DNA from: Cryptomeria japonica
Taxonomy: Eukaryota; Streptophyta; Pinopsida; Cupressales; Cupressaceae
Length of the DNA stretch: 64,000 nt
Reading direction: 5' to 3'
Assembly: GCF_030272615.1 (NCBI RefSeq)
Contig: NC_081415.1
Coordinates: forward strand, 513,015,034-513,079,033
The translations under genes and the position numbers were made by a program. The first letter of the stretch is position 1, and each line of letters opens with the position of its first letter. Below are positions 45,071 through 57,124 of the stretch, piece after piece. Below the pieces are notes generated by a model, which saw nothing but the letters and a program-made list of their open reading frames with translations, made no database searches and was not told where the DNA came from.

Positions 45071-48000
45071 ATGATGAAGAGGGAAGGTCCAAAGTTAAAC
45101 AGAGAATTTCAAAATATGGAAGGACAAAATGAAGATATACATCAGAAGCATGGGTGCTCAAAAATGGAGCTATGTTGAGAATTCTTATGTTATTCCTACT
45201 GGTACTCTCACTGATGATCAAAAGAGAGAGATCTAGGAGAATGGGCAAGTCATGGAAGCCCTAATCAGCAGCTTATCTGACATTGAGTTTATTGATGTCC
45301 AAGATAAAGAAAATCCCAAGTATGGGATACTCTTGAGAATATCTATGGCAGTGATGAGCATGTAAAACAAGCTAAGGAAGAAAGCCTTAGAGGGAAGTTG
45401 GAAGACATATAGATGGTTGAACGAGAGACCATTCAGCAATATGGAATAAGAATCAAAACTATTGTTGGAGATATCAAGAGTGCAAGAGGAAAAATTGATG
45501 TTTCTACTATTGTTAGCAAAGTCCTAAGATCCCTTTTACCGGTCTATGCTATAAGGATTGCTTCTATTTAGGAGTTGAGGTCAATAGACAAGACTAAGGT
45601 ATCCTTAGAATCCATCATTGCTAAGTTGACAGCCTATGAGCTAAATAGTTTTGATGGCAATATTTAGAAGACTGAATCAAATTTTAGAGCATCTGTTGTA
45701 CCATCCAGAAAAGCAAAAGAAGCAAGCACCAGCGGTGAACCAAGACAGAGCAGAGAAATGGATGATGAGGAGATTCTGATGGAATTCGAAGCTCTTCTTG
45801 CCAAGAGACTTCCTAAGGGAACCAAAAAATATAGAGGAAAGCTCCCTTTGAAATGCTTTTCTTGTAACCAGATAGGACACATTGCTATAAACTATCCTAA
45901 TGGTGACAACAAGTACAACCTAGAAAGGTTCAAGAAATTCAAAGGAGGAAATTGGAGAAAATGTTTTGTAGCAGTTGATGAAGGTGTCACAGATGAAGAA
46001 AATGAAGATATTGTGTTTGTTTTAGTCAAGGAGGATGTGTTAGACAAGAAATCTCTTGTCTCCTGCTTTGATAATTCCAATGAGTGGATTATTGACAGTG
46101 GTTTTTCTCACCATATGACTGGTGACCAGAGCAACTTTATATCTCTTGAAGAGTATGATGGTGGTGTGGTTTGTTTTGGTAATGATGTACCATGTATGGT
46201 CAAAGTCAGAGGGTCCATCTCTTTGAATGGAAAGAGCAGTATTGACAATGTGCATTGGGTGGAAGGTCATAGACACAATCTATTGAGTGTTGCCTAGCTG
46301 AATGACAATGGACTCACTCCGGAATTAAAAAATGGAGTGTGCAAAATCAAAGGAAAGAATGGTGAACTAATGGCCACCGGTATGCCGACCAAAGGTTACT
46401 TATTTCAGCTGAATGCAAATATAAGTACATGTCTTATGGCTAAGTTTGATGATAGCTGGATATGGCATAGGAGACTTTGCCATGTAAACTTTGACAACAT
46501 AGTAAAGGCCAGTAAGATCAAGGCAGTTAAAGGACTGTCGATGCTGAGAAAACTGGAAAATCCTTTGTGCAGAGAGTGTCAACTGGGGAAAATGTCTTCC
46601 TCAACCTTCAAAGGTAAATCTTTCAAAGATGACAACTTACTTGATCTTGTTCATACTAATTTGTGTGGTCCTATGAAAACTAGGAGTGTGCAAGTAGATA
46701 GGTATTTTATGATTCTTACAGATGATTACTCAAGAATGATGTGGGTCACATTCTTGAAGGACAAGTCTAAAGCATTTGGAACATTCAAAGATTTCAAAGC
46801 ATTGGTAGAAAAGAAAAGTGGTAGAAGAATCAAATGCCTTAGAACTAATCAAGGAGGGGAATTCACTTCCGGTGAATTCAACAAATATTGTTAAGAAAAT
46901 GGCATCAAAAGGCAACTGTTTGCCCCCCAGACTCCACAACAGAATGGCCTAGCAGAGAGAAACAACCAGACTATGGTTGAAGCGGCTAGAATTATCTTGA
47001 TCGAAGGAAAGGTCGCTCACACCTTTTGGAAGGAAGTGGTGAGCACTGCAATCTACACAATGAACCGGGTACTCATCAAGAAAGGAAAGGATAAGACTCC
47101 TTATGAGTACTGGATTGGTAAGACACCTGTGGTAAGATACTTTAGAGTATTTGGTAGCAAATGCTATATCAAGAGGAGTGAACATTAGAGCAAGTTTGAT
47201 GCAAAATGTGATGAAGGAATATTCCTAGGATATTCCACAAAAAGTAAAGCTCTCAAATGTTTCAATAATAGGACTCAAAGAATCGTTGAAAGCATCAATG
47301 TTAGGGTTGATGAAAACTCTGAGAAATCAGAGGGAATCGACAGTAAGCAAGTAGGAGATGAACCAGTAGTAACTTTTTGGGAACTGGTTGCAAATCAACC
47401 TAGTACTAGTAATTGTGCTCCTACACTGGTATATGCTGATGTTGATGAAGATGAGGATGATGAAGAAAAGAAAGAGGAAGTTGTTAAGAACATACCTAGG
47501 TATGTCAAACTCAATCATGATCTAAAGCAGATCATAGGAGACAAAGATGCAGGAATTCTTACAAGAAGAAAGGTCAGAGAAAACTCATATATGATCTCTA
47601 AATTTGAGCCAAAATCATTCAAAAAGGCACATAAAGATGAAGACTGGATCAAGGCTATAGAGGAGGAACTTGATCAGATAGAAAATAATGGTACATGGTC
47701 TTTGATACCCAAACTGGAGCATAAAAATGTCATTGGAACCCAATGGGTTTTCAGAAATAAGCTAAATAGGGATGGTACTATGGTAAGGAACAAAGCCAGA
47801 CTAGTATGTAAAGGATACGCCCAAGAAGAAGGAGAAGACTATGGAGAAACCTTTGCTCCAGTAGCAAGATTGGAAGGAGTTCGTATGCTTCTTGCATATG
47901 CAACTTTTAAAGGATTCAAGGTACACCAAATGGATGTAAAATCTGCATTTTTAAATAGAATACCTGAAGAGGAGGTGTATATAGAGCAACCAGATGGGTT

Positions 48001-49126
48001 TTCCCTATCAGAAGATAGTGACATGGTGTGTAGGCTACATAGAGCCTTATATGGACTGAAGCAGGCACTAAGAGCATGGTGTGAATGCTTGCACTCCCAT
48101 CTTCTGAAGATTGGATTTGAGAGAACAAGTGAAGATAGCAATATCTACCTGAAATCATAAGGAGATTAGATTCTGATCTGTGAAGTTTTTGTTGATGACA
48201 TTATCTTTGGTGGAGATGACAGGATGAGTGATGACTTTGCAGATGAGATAAAGAAGGAATTTAAAATGTCACTCATAGGGTAGATTAAGTTCTTCATTGG
48301 ACTGTAGATTCAACAAATGAAAGATGAAATCTTTATTTATTAGTCCAAGTATGTCAAAAAGGTGTTGAAGACCTTTGGCATGGAAGACAGTAAACCGGCT
48401 GGTACACCAATGGTGACCGGTTGTAAAATATCAAAAGAGGATGACTCAACATTGGTAAAGAGAAGGAATATCGATCAATGATTGGTAAGTTGCATTATGT
48501 AGTGCATAGCAGACCGGGCATTACACATGCAGTAGGTATTACCGCTCAGTTTCAGCAAAGCCCAAGGGGTAGCAGTCAAGTGGATTCTTAGATATTTGAA
48601 GGGATCTATTGACTATGGATTATGGTATCCATACAATGATGATTTCGATCTAAAAGTGTTCACAAATGCTGATTGGGCTAGTAATGTGGATGACTAGAAG
48701 AGAACAACTGGTGGTGCATTATTTCTTGGCGATAGACTAGTCTCATGGATGAGTAAAAAGCAGAGTTGTATCTCTCAGTCCACAGCAGAAGTAGAGTATG
48801 TTGCATCTTTTATGAACTACACCCAGACTATTTGGATGAAGCATGTATGGAATGGCTTCAAAGTTCTTGTATCTAAACTAGTAAGTATATTTTGTGATAA
48901 TACAAGTACAATTAACATTTCCAAGAATCCGGTTTAACATGCTAGAACCAAGCACTTTGAACTCAAGTATCACTTCTTGAGGGAAAAGGTTTAGAACAAA
49001 GAGGTGGTATTGGAACATGTTTCCAGTAAGGAGCAGTTAGCAGACATATTCACCAAGCCTCTACCGAAGGCTACCTTTACCTATCTGGGAGGTGAATTAG
49101 GGGTGCCCCTTCAAGAGGTAAATTAA
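45071..49126 (+). pseudogene. copia B Gag-Pol polyprotein, broken
   Basis: Gag begins near ATG 45,071 and needs a shift to read FKIWKDKMKIYIRSMGAQKW. A knuckle follows at 45854-45895 (CFSCNQIGHIAINY, last Cys replaced by Tyr). Protease is WIIDSGFSHHM (Asp 46094-46096). The integrase zinc domain is at about 46,460-46,600. In the core the first catalytic Asp is Asn (HTNLCGP, AAT 46658-46660), while DDYSR and the Glu (AERNN, GAG 46955-46957) remain. Reverse transcriptase spans 47,720-48,450 (FVDDIIFGG near 48,187) and RNase H 48,650-49,100, ending at TAA 49,126. Stops include 45,236; 45,410; 46,295; 46,892; 47,186; 48,158; 48,935; a shift lies near 48,460. The frame is dead, and the Asp-to-Asn change alone would abolish integration. 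Confidence 0.9.
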
Positions 49127-49358
49127 AATTCTATGCTCCATATCAGTCAGGTCTTCCATTATATATCATTTTAGGATTGATGTGTGGCAAGATGCTACTC
49201 CTCTAGGGGAGCAGCATAGTGGAACAGGGCAGCTTGTGCCTCCACTTTGGCATTGTTGTCAAAGGGGAAGAAGATGTGAAGCAGAGAAGATATCTACAAC
49301 AATAGGGAGAAGATGTGATGTAGAAACAGAGATATCTTTGTATATTGCCATCAAGGCC

Positions 49359-49369
49359 AAAGGGGGAGA
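49359..49369 (+). other. polypurine tract of copia B
   Basis: AAAGGGGGAGA ends one base before the 3' LTR. A second tract AAAGGGGAAGAAG begins at 49,261. The upstream box is preceded by CTTTGGCATTG (49245-49255) and the LTR-proximal one by the near-complement CAAGGCCAAAG (49352-49362). Confidence 0.85.
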
Positions 49370-49370
49370 T

Positions 49371-50870
49371 TGTTGGCAAATGTACAAAGTATGATGACAT
49401 GTTAATACTGTATGTTGTCACTGATGTCAATATACTAAGTGAACCTGTATATTGAAGTTAAGCAACTGACAAAGAGAACTAGTATGATGTTGTGAATCAG
49501 CATATGCAAAAAAGTGAAGTGGTATGCTTGTCCAAGTGAACCGATATGTCGAAAAGAGAAAAAGAGAACTGGTATGATGTTGTGAACCGAACCCGGTATG
49601 TCGGAATGAGAACCGGTATATGGAATTTTTTGTATCAAGGGTTCATATGGCATGACTACCAGTTGGTAGTCTCAGTCTCAAGGTTTTTAGTTGAAGTGAG
49701 CATTGTAATGGAGGTCAGATCATTTCGCCACATCATCCTTGTGCGCATGAAGGATCTTGCATGAAGGAGATTGATCCTATCTACCTTGGGAATGTGTGAA
49801 GTCTCTGCAAACAGTGGAGAGCATGTGATGGGTTATCGCCTCCAAGAAGAGGTGAAGAACAAACGATGGGGAATGTCTTGAGATCTATTCAAGACCATTG
49901 TATTCAAATGCAAAGTGTTAAATGGTCAAGATTGAACCGACTAAATTTCTCAACCTAAGTGTTTAGGGTTTAGGGTTTATGCTACCAACCTATCTGTTTC
50001 CTATAAGGTTGATGTGGTGTTTCATGCTGAGGTTGTTGGAAAATGTTGTGTGTGTATCTAAGAGTAGAGATACATGATTCTTGTCAGACCAGATAGGAGG
50101 AGTGATACCTGCATAGTGTGTGTGCAGAAGGAAGGAACCAAAGCGGATCTGCATTGGCATTGAGTGCTACTACCAAATCATTGTAATACCTATTAATCTT
50201 TAACCACTTCAACAGTTGGAAAATCCCTTAACAGGGTAGCTTTAATCAGCTTACTGTAAATCCTTTAACAAGGTGACTCAAAGTCATTGAGTTCATAAAA
50301 TCCTCTAACAAGGTAACCTCTAACAGGGTTTAACCCTTAACCGGGTATTCTAGCCATCCCTTAACTAGGTGATCCCTAATAGGATCGGTTCCTAACAGAA
50401 CCTGTTGTAATAATATTTAACCAGACCTACCTCCTAATAGAGCAAACTTCTAAAGAGTTCAAAAATAGCTTGTGGTTATTCATCCTCACTGTGGTTTTTC
50501 CTAGTTGGGTTTCCATGTGAAAAATATGTGTGTCATGTGTGATGCCTCTTCCATGTGACGTTTTGTTATTTCTTGCTTAGTGCTAAATTATTGTATCACT
50601 GATGATAGATTATCTATTTATGCATAAGGACAAAGTGGAAATGAGGGAGTAGGTTGTATGGAAAGCTAAGAAGATTGACCAGTTCATGTATTTCATAGTT
50701 GCACTGTGTTTAATCGATAATAATCTGATTCGGATTAGTGAACATTAGAGATTGCCAGTAGTTTACAGTTTGCAATCAAATCGGTTCAGGAAAAGGTTGT
50801 TGTGCTTGTACTGATTCACCCCCTCCTCTCAGTACCGGTTTGGTACTCACTTTTCATCATTGAGTAATCA
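49371..50870 (+). repeat. 3' LTR of copia B
   Basis: The 1500-bp copy of the 5' LTR has the same telo-box and hairpin (50491-50516; arms GTGG/CCAT, CCT/GGG, one change on each side). The target duplication GATGT follows directly. Confidence 0.92.
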
Positions 50871-50875
50871 GATGT

Positions 50876-51979
50876 CCTTTTTATTATTTTATTTCCCACT
50901 ATTTATTAAAACCTTCATTATTGTGGAGTTAGCTTCATCGAGAACTTTTACCTAATTGCACAATCGCATGAAGTAACTAGCCATTGACCTTATAGAAGAT
51001 AGCTGCATATTATCACACTTAGGAGATGAGCATGTTGGACCCACATACTCTCCATGTTACATGGCTTTCAATGTCATGCCAAAACTTTAGGACAAAAACG
51101 CAACAACAATTTGTTTTTAAAACAATACTAAAACACATGATGTTCTATGTTCAAAAGATAGATAACTTAATTTGTCTACACTAAAGGTTAACTTAGGCGT
51201 CATTAAGAATGGGTTCCTAAAGAGAGCGATAAATTATTTAATTGATTAATTCACCCAAATAAATTTCCCATTGTATATTAAGAGTAAATAATAATTCCTT
51301 GTACTATTTAAATAGCTCCTCAATTTATTAAATTAATATTAATACAATTATTTGTACTAATAATAATTAAATAGGCAATTAATTCAAAATGCCTCCAACC
51401 TCCTTAAATAACTATATTAAGTTGACTAAAAAATTAAATCAATCCTTATAAATGAAAATTAATCATATACAATTTAATTACCCCCTTAGGGGTTTTAATT
51501 CACCATTAAAATTAAAATACCCCTTTGATAAATGATATAGAAAACTAAACACACACACACATATGTGTGTGTGTTTGCGTAAATATATATATATTATAAT
51601 CTAATCAAGAAAAATACAAACCCCAATACTCGTTTATAAAAACATCTAACCTTTAAAATAAATAATAAACCCCTTTAACATTATAAATTTAACTTTAATA
51701 AATATGGGGTTTCCCCATTCACTTTATTTCAAATTTTAAAATGAATCCTCTCTATTATTATTTTATTCCTCTTTTTAATATAACATTTTATTCTTTTACT
51801 TCTAACCCTATTTAAGTTTTTTTTTCTCTTACCTATTAACTCCCATCAAACACTTCTCTTTGTTTACCTTTAGTAAGACTTACCCAAAAATTAGGTTAGG
51901 GTTTTCTTTTTTTATGCAGGTTGGAGGGGCCATGACAACGGCATAGTTACTACCTAGGCGGTGGATTTTCTTTCACAAC
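50876..51979. other. no recognised gene
   Basis: AT-rich DNA. It contains a palindromic microsatellite at 51551-51574 (AC repeats, AT, then GT repeats) and short AT repeats after it. No coding signature. Confidence 0.45.
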
Positions 51980-52315
51980 ACCATAGTGGCTGGGTTGCAC
52001 CACCCAGGATGTGGCCTCACACTGGTCACCCACTGTGGGTCGTATCGAGGACGTGGCCTGCCAGTCGACACCCACTGTGGGTCGTGCTAAGGATGTGGCC
52101 TCATAGTGGAACCCCACTATGGGTTGCTCCGAGAACGCGGCCTCATAGTGGTCACCCACTGTTAGATGTGTTGAGGATGTGGCCTTACAGTGGTCGCCAA
52201 CTGTGGCACACACCAAGGACGTAGCCTCATAGTGGTTTCACATTGTGGGACACGTCGAGGATGTGGCCTCACAATGGTCACCCACTATGGGTTGTGATGC
52301 CAGGGATGTCGTCGA
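51980..52315. repeat. 42-bp minisatellite, about eight units
   Basis: Eight diverged units of exactly 42 bases (unit starts at 52022, 52064, 52106, 52148, 52190, 52232 and 52274, plus a partial first) carry GTGGTCACCCACTGTGGG, a variable middle and GAGGATGTGGCCTCATA-like ends. GC content is far above the flanks. Because 42 is a multiple of three, both strands stay open: the plus frame (51,961 on) repeats a 14-residue block like MWPHSGHPLWVVLR with a single TAG at 52,222 in place of TGG; the minus frame (52,216 to 51,950) repeats a TVGDHYEATS-like block. Coding is unproven. Confidence 0.8.
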
Positions 52316-52419
52316 CTCCTTTCTCAAGGTCGACTAATGCATTCCTAGCATTACTTTTAAAAAATATATATATTTTAAGTTTAACAATAAAGTTTATAGG
52401 TTGCAGAAAATATAATGTG

Positions 52420-52420
52420 G

Positions 52421-52484
<64 letters not shown>
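52420..52484. repeat. (TA)n(TG)24 microsatellite
   Basis: TA repeats from about 52,422 to 52,434 pass into 24 uninterrupted TG units (52435-52482). Open frames through it (Cys-Val repeats) are artefacts. Confidence 0.95.
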
Positions 52485-52486
<2 letters not shown>

Positions 52487-54420
52487 GGCTATAATACAAC
52501 AACATTTTTTTACTTTTTATTTTTCTTTAAGACTAATGAGCTATATATCTTAGGGAAAATAAAGGGTAAATTTACATTAAACATATGAAGTATATTTTTT
52601 GTTTACGATGTAATAGTAGCAATGGAATATCCTTCTCTATATATTTTTTTTATATGAAAATGGTACTTATAAGAATATATTTAAAAAAACAGCAAATATA
52701 TTTCCAACTTGAATAATAATGATTGAATAGAATGAAGTATTTTCTATTTAATCTACATTCTGATATAAAGATATTTTCTATTAACAACTTTACATATAAC
52801 ATCATACATATCTAGAAAATGATTAGATTAAATAAATAAAGTGTGCAAGTAACTTTATTTAACATGGCATGCTAGATTTTATACTAAGCAAGTTTCTCTT
52901 ATTTCTTAAAATCAAGTAAAGAGATAAAGCTCCATTTTATTTAAATGTTTATCTACCCTTTTATTTTTATATATATTTCTTTTTCAATAGACATTAAAGC
53001 AGAAAATAAGTTAACATTTCGTACTCCATTTCATGATAATAAATAAAATTATTGGAATACTATTGAAATGTTTCTTTGATTTCTTTGAAATGAATATACA
53101 ACAAGTAAATATACAATCTTTCCTTTTTCAATCCACTTTACAATAATAACAAAATTACAATTTCAATCCTCTTACATTTCTACAAGAATTAGGGTTTGTT
53201 ACAATACATATTTTTTAGAATTCTAAATGAATGTTATAGGAGACCTTCCACATGAACTTGGTTTTTCTCAATCTTTTATCCCAAATGAAAACCTACAAAT
53301 AAAAGTTATAGGTTGTGACAATGGAGGCTCACCTCCCAACCTAGGATTACCAGAAGCCACCCCCAAGCTAGGAGAACCAAGGCTAAATGTGTTACAAACA
53401 AACTCAACCACATAAGCAAAAAGAACTTAAACGACACATGAAATCCTAATCCAAGGATTTACATTGTCACTATGTGACTAGCTTTGTGGGGTGAAGGTGG
53501 ACAAAGTACCTAGAGGAGATCTATAAGAAAGATGAACAAGTGCCTTCACAAGGCTACCAAAATACAACCAACTCAAGTGACATACTTGACCCAAAACAAA
53601 CCTTATGTCCCCCATGGCTTACAAGCCCACATCTCCCCTTATGACCCATTTTTCATAAGCATTAAAATAATGCAGCAAGGATCCCATAGCCCTTGTGTAT
53701 CTATCTCTTCCAAGAAGAGAGTCTCTACACTCATAGGTTGTCAAGGAGCCCTTCACCCCCAGGGATAATCTACCCTCCCAAGGGTGAGTATGGCCTTGAA
53801 ACACCCATAACACAAAATAATCAAACAACTCACAAAAACAAACACAAAGAGGGAACTTCAACATTCAACTCCACAAATCACATAAACAACAAAAGCTAAA
53901 TAAACAAACAATATTTTCCTTCATGTTAACAATGGTATTCAAAATGCATGGAAGAGCACTACCAACCTTTGATCCTACAAATGGTATGAGGAATGGTTGA
54001 AGGAGAGCTGCCCAATCCACTAATCTTTTCTTCCCAAAACCAAAAAATGAAACTTTTAAATCCAAATTTCCAACAACAACTCTAAGTCTCCAAGATTGGA
54101 GAGTGGGTGATCAAAAATCCTAAGCTTGAATCCCTTCCTTAAGTAGAATTTTCTCACACTTTCCAACTTCCTTGGAAAGGATGTGAGATCTCATAGGTTG
54201 GTCTTCCCAACCTCTTACATTGTTTCTAAGAATGGAAACTGAAATAGGTAAGAGAAAGTGGGGAAGAGCTACTATCACTCAAATGGAAGGTTGTCTAACC
54301 AAGGAGAAATCCTCAAAAGTTCAATTTTTGTCCATCTTGGAAAACTCACTTTTGAGGTGACTTGACAATCACATGTGAGTGGTCACATGATTAAAATTCA
54401 CCTTTACCCATAGGTATAAC
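52485..54420. other. no recognised gene
   Basis: AT-rich to 53,220, then more mixed sequence to 54,420. Short open frames at 53,227-53,415 and 53,532-53,899 have no recognisable motif, and frames on both strands overlap. The LINE starts at about 54,421. Confidence 0.4.
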
Positions 54421-54432
54421 ATGGAAGCTCAG

Positions 54433-54993
54433 ATGGCGCCTTTGGGGTTATCGCTATTTTGTGGAACCTTAAGTAGGTGTTAGGGGAGCAGGTCACGTAA
54501 GACAACAATATATCTTTCATTAGGTTTAATCACAATGGGGATGGTACTTCCTTTCTTATTACCAATATTTATGCTCCTAATAATAGACTTAGTAGAAGCA
54601 AATTCTGAAAAAAAAACTGGAGGCTATTAGGTCCCTTTACAAGGATGATATGTGGATAATTATGGGGGACTTCAATACTCCTCTCCATGATGGTGAGAAT
54701 TTTGAAGGTTTCCCCTCTTAGTTGGACAAAATAATGGATCTTTTGAACTTTGTCAACAATCAACGCTTGCGTGACATTGATCTCTAGGGTGCCAAGTTTA
54801 CTTGGTTGAACAGAAGGACGTGGGATGATATCATTCAAGTTAGACTTGATAGGGCTCTTATCTCTAATGAATGGTTTAACCACTATCAATGCTCCCTCTT
54901 AGCTATCTCCCGTATAGGGTTTGACCACTTCCCTGTAATATTTACTATAGCTAACACCAATGTTAAAAGAAATTTTTTCCATTCAGATTTTTA
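54433..54993 (+). pseudogene. LINE endonuclease domain (partial)
   Basis: After ILWN the frame shows LITNIYAPNN, then WIIMGDFNTPLHD (the conserved GDFN metal-binding motif), KFTWLNRR, VRLDRALIS and FDHFPVI, the counterpart of the terminal SDH(S/C)P motif. These are the diagnostic steps of the AP-type endonuclease that nicks target DNA. Stops occur after 54,480, near 54,720 and near 54,788, and a shift is needed around 54,610. About 70 N-terminal residues are missing compared with complete plant L1 copies. Key residues of the GDFN and DH motifs are preserved. Confidence 0.82.
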
Positions 54994-57124
54994 AGAATGT
55001 GGCTTGACCACCCTAACCTTGCAAAAGCCATTGAGAATTGGTGGTCTATTAAGGTCAAAGGTACAACTATGTATATAATTTCTAAGAAACTTAGAAATGT
55101 GAAGGACAACATCAAGAATTAGAATAAGGAGGTTTTTAGTGTCCTATTTGCTACCAGAACTAAAACTCAGATGGAACTCAAGGAAATGCAGGATAAAATC
55201 CAATGTAGCAGATACAAGGAAGTCTCAATCAATGAGGAAAATGAAGTTCTCATGAATTACCATAGGATTATCAAAAGAGAGGAAGAATTATGGAAACAAA
55301 GATCCAGATCCCTATGGCTTAAAGTAGGGGATAAAAACACTAGATTCTTCCATATGACTGTATTGAAACACAAAGCAGCTAACAAAATATCTGAGTTAAA
55401 AAATGGGGAAAATGAAATTAGGAAGGATGAGAAGATTTGGAAGGAAGCCAAGAATTTCTTTACCTCTATGCTCTTGGCAGACCATGGTCTGAATGGTCAA
55501 TTTTAGAACACTATAATTGAATTCATCCCTCCTATCATTACCATGGAGCTAAACAAGGATCTTGTGGCTATCCCCTCTGAGGAAGAAGTTAGGAAAATTG
55601 TCTTTTCTTTTTATGGGAACAAGGCCCTGGGACCGGATGGCTTTCTGCTTTTCTTCTTTCAAACTTTCTGGGACATCCTCAAAGATGATGTGGTCAGAGA
55701 TGTGCAGGAGTTCTTTGGAGCTAGAAGAATCTTAAAGGAACTTAATGCTACTTTCTTGTTTCTCATTCCCAAATGCCTGAGTGCGGACTCTATGGATAAG
55801 TTCTGACCAATAAGTTTTTACAATTCCTTCTACAAAATCATCTCAAAACTAGTTACTTGTAGGCTATTAAGGACTCTTCCCCTGATCATTTTACCCTAGT
55901 AGAGTGGATTTGTTCTTGGAAGACAAATCCTTGATTCCATTATTACTATCCATGAAAATATTCGTTCATTGGTGGACTAAAAAAAATAAGGATTTTTGAT
56001 GAAGTTGGACCTGTCTAAAGCCTATGACTGGGCGGACTGGAGTTTTTTGGGCAAGGTGTTGTCTACTTTTGATTCTGATGGAAAGTCATTAATTTGATCG
56101 ACCATCTCATCTCTACCCCTTCTTTTTCGGTCATTGTCAAAGGAGTGCCTTCCACCTTCTTTAAATCCTATAGAGGCATTCAACAGGGAGATCCTATATC
56201 CCCTATTCTCTTCATTATTCTAGGATAATATTTGGGCAGATTTATCAACAACTCTATTTCTTAAGGGCTCCTCTGCCGCATTTCGCCTTCCTCAGGCTTT
56301 AGAGCTTGTACCCACCAATAGTTTGTGGATGATACCATTATAATGGGTACCTCCACCATCAAAGAAGCCTCCAATTTTAAACGCCTTCTCTACACCTACA
56401 ATATGGCTATGGGTCAAACTATTAACTGGGAGAAAATTTGTGTTTTCTTCTTTAATATCCCTGAAGATAGAATGAATAGATTGGCTCATATCCTTGGTTG
56501 TCAATTGGGCAAGTCTCCTATTATTTACCTTGGAATACCCTTGGGCTTGAAACCTTTGGAGTTGTTTTGGAATTCTCTTTTTGATAGATTAAGCAGAAAG
56601 ATGGCAGGATGGAAAGGAACCCTTCTTAGTCAAGCAAGGAAAATCCAACTTTTAAAATCTTCCATGTAGAGCCTTCTAGTTTATGCCTTAAACCTTTTTA
56701 AAATCTTTGGTAAATTTGTTGATGCTATTGAAAAAATATAGAAAGATTTACTGTGGTCAGGAGTGGAGGAGAAGAAGAAAATGGCCCTCATTGCCTAGGA
56801 AAATGTTTGTAAACCTAAAAATATGGGAGGATTGGGACTTAGGAATATCTGAACTTTGAACAAAACTTTCCTGGCCAAACAAATCTGCAAGAATTATCAA
56901 GGAAGAGGGGAATATAATGAATTTGGAAGGCTAAATACCTAAGGAATGCTCCCACCATAGAGGAGTTCCTGGCTTTAGAATAGATTCCAAGTGGTTCGTT
57001 CATTTGGAATAGCATTATGTAGGCTAAAAATATTGCTCTTCTCGATAGTGTCTACACCATTGGTGATGGAAGGAAGGTGAACTTTTGGGATGGGGCTTGG
57101 ATTTGAGGGGCCCCTCTTAACAAG
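54994..57124 (+). pseudogene. LINE reverse transcriptase domain
   Basis: A lysine-rich connector (55,171-55,506, with SLWLKVGDKNTRFFH, a typical plant L1 block) leads into EEEVRKIVFSF, KALGPDGF (55,620), then 'FLFLIPK', GFVLGRQILDSI, LMKLDLSKAYD (about 55,998) and the catalytic FVDDTI (TTT 56322 to 56336; plant L1s usually have FADD or FVDD). After that come INWEKICVFF, YLGIPLG, RLSRKMAGWKG, and KNMGGLGLRNI near 56,820. The order and spacing are those of a complete domain. Stops and frameshifts break it, for example TGA at 55,804 and shifts before 56,325. Both Asp residues of VDD remain. Confidence 0.85.

Larger units (their letters stand above)
43505..50870 (+). mobile_element. complete Ty1/copia retrotransposon B
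   Basis: This full-length element of 7.4 kb has LTRs of about 1.5 kb that start TGTTGGCA and end TATCA or AATCA. Perfect target duplications GATGT flank it at 43500-43504 and 50871-50875. The primer site TGGTATCAGAGC is canonical. A Gag-Pol frame in copia order and a polypurine tract complete it. LTR divergence is around 10% in the first 250 bases and less further on, so B is older than A; the coding frame has about fifteen stops, twelve of them TAG, and several shifts. It shares Gag and Pol architecture with A, including a Tyr in place of the last knuckle Cys, but its LTR sequence is a different family. Confidence 0.92.

Noticed and set aside
52243-52494. ORF with Cys-Val repeats
   Set aside because: Produced by translation of the TG microsatellite.
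53227-53899. Several short ORFs before the LINE as LINE ORF1
   Set aside because: No RNA-binding or knuckle motif and no consistent frame; the LINE itself starts inside its endonuclease, so ORF1 should be absent.
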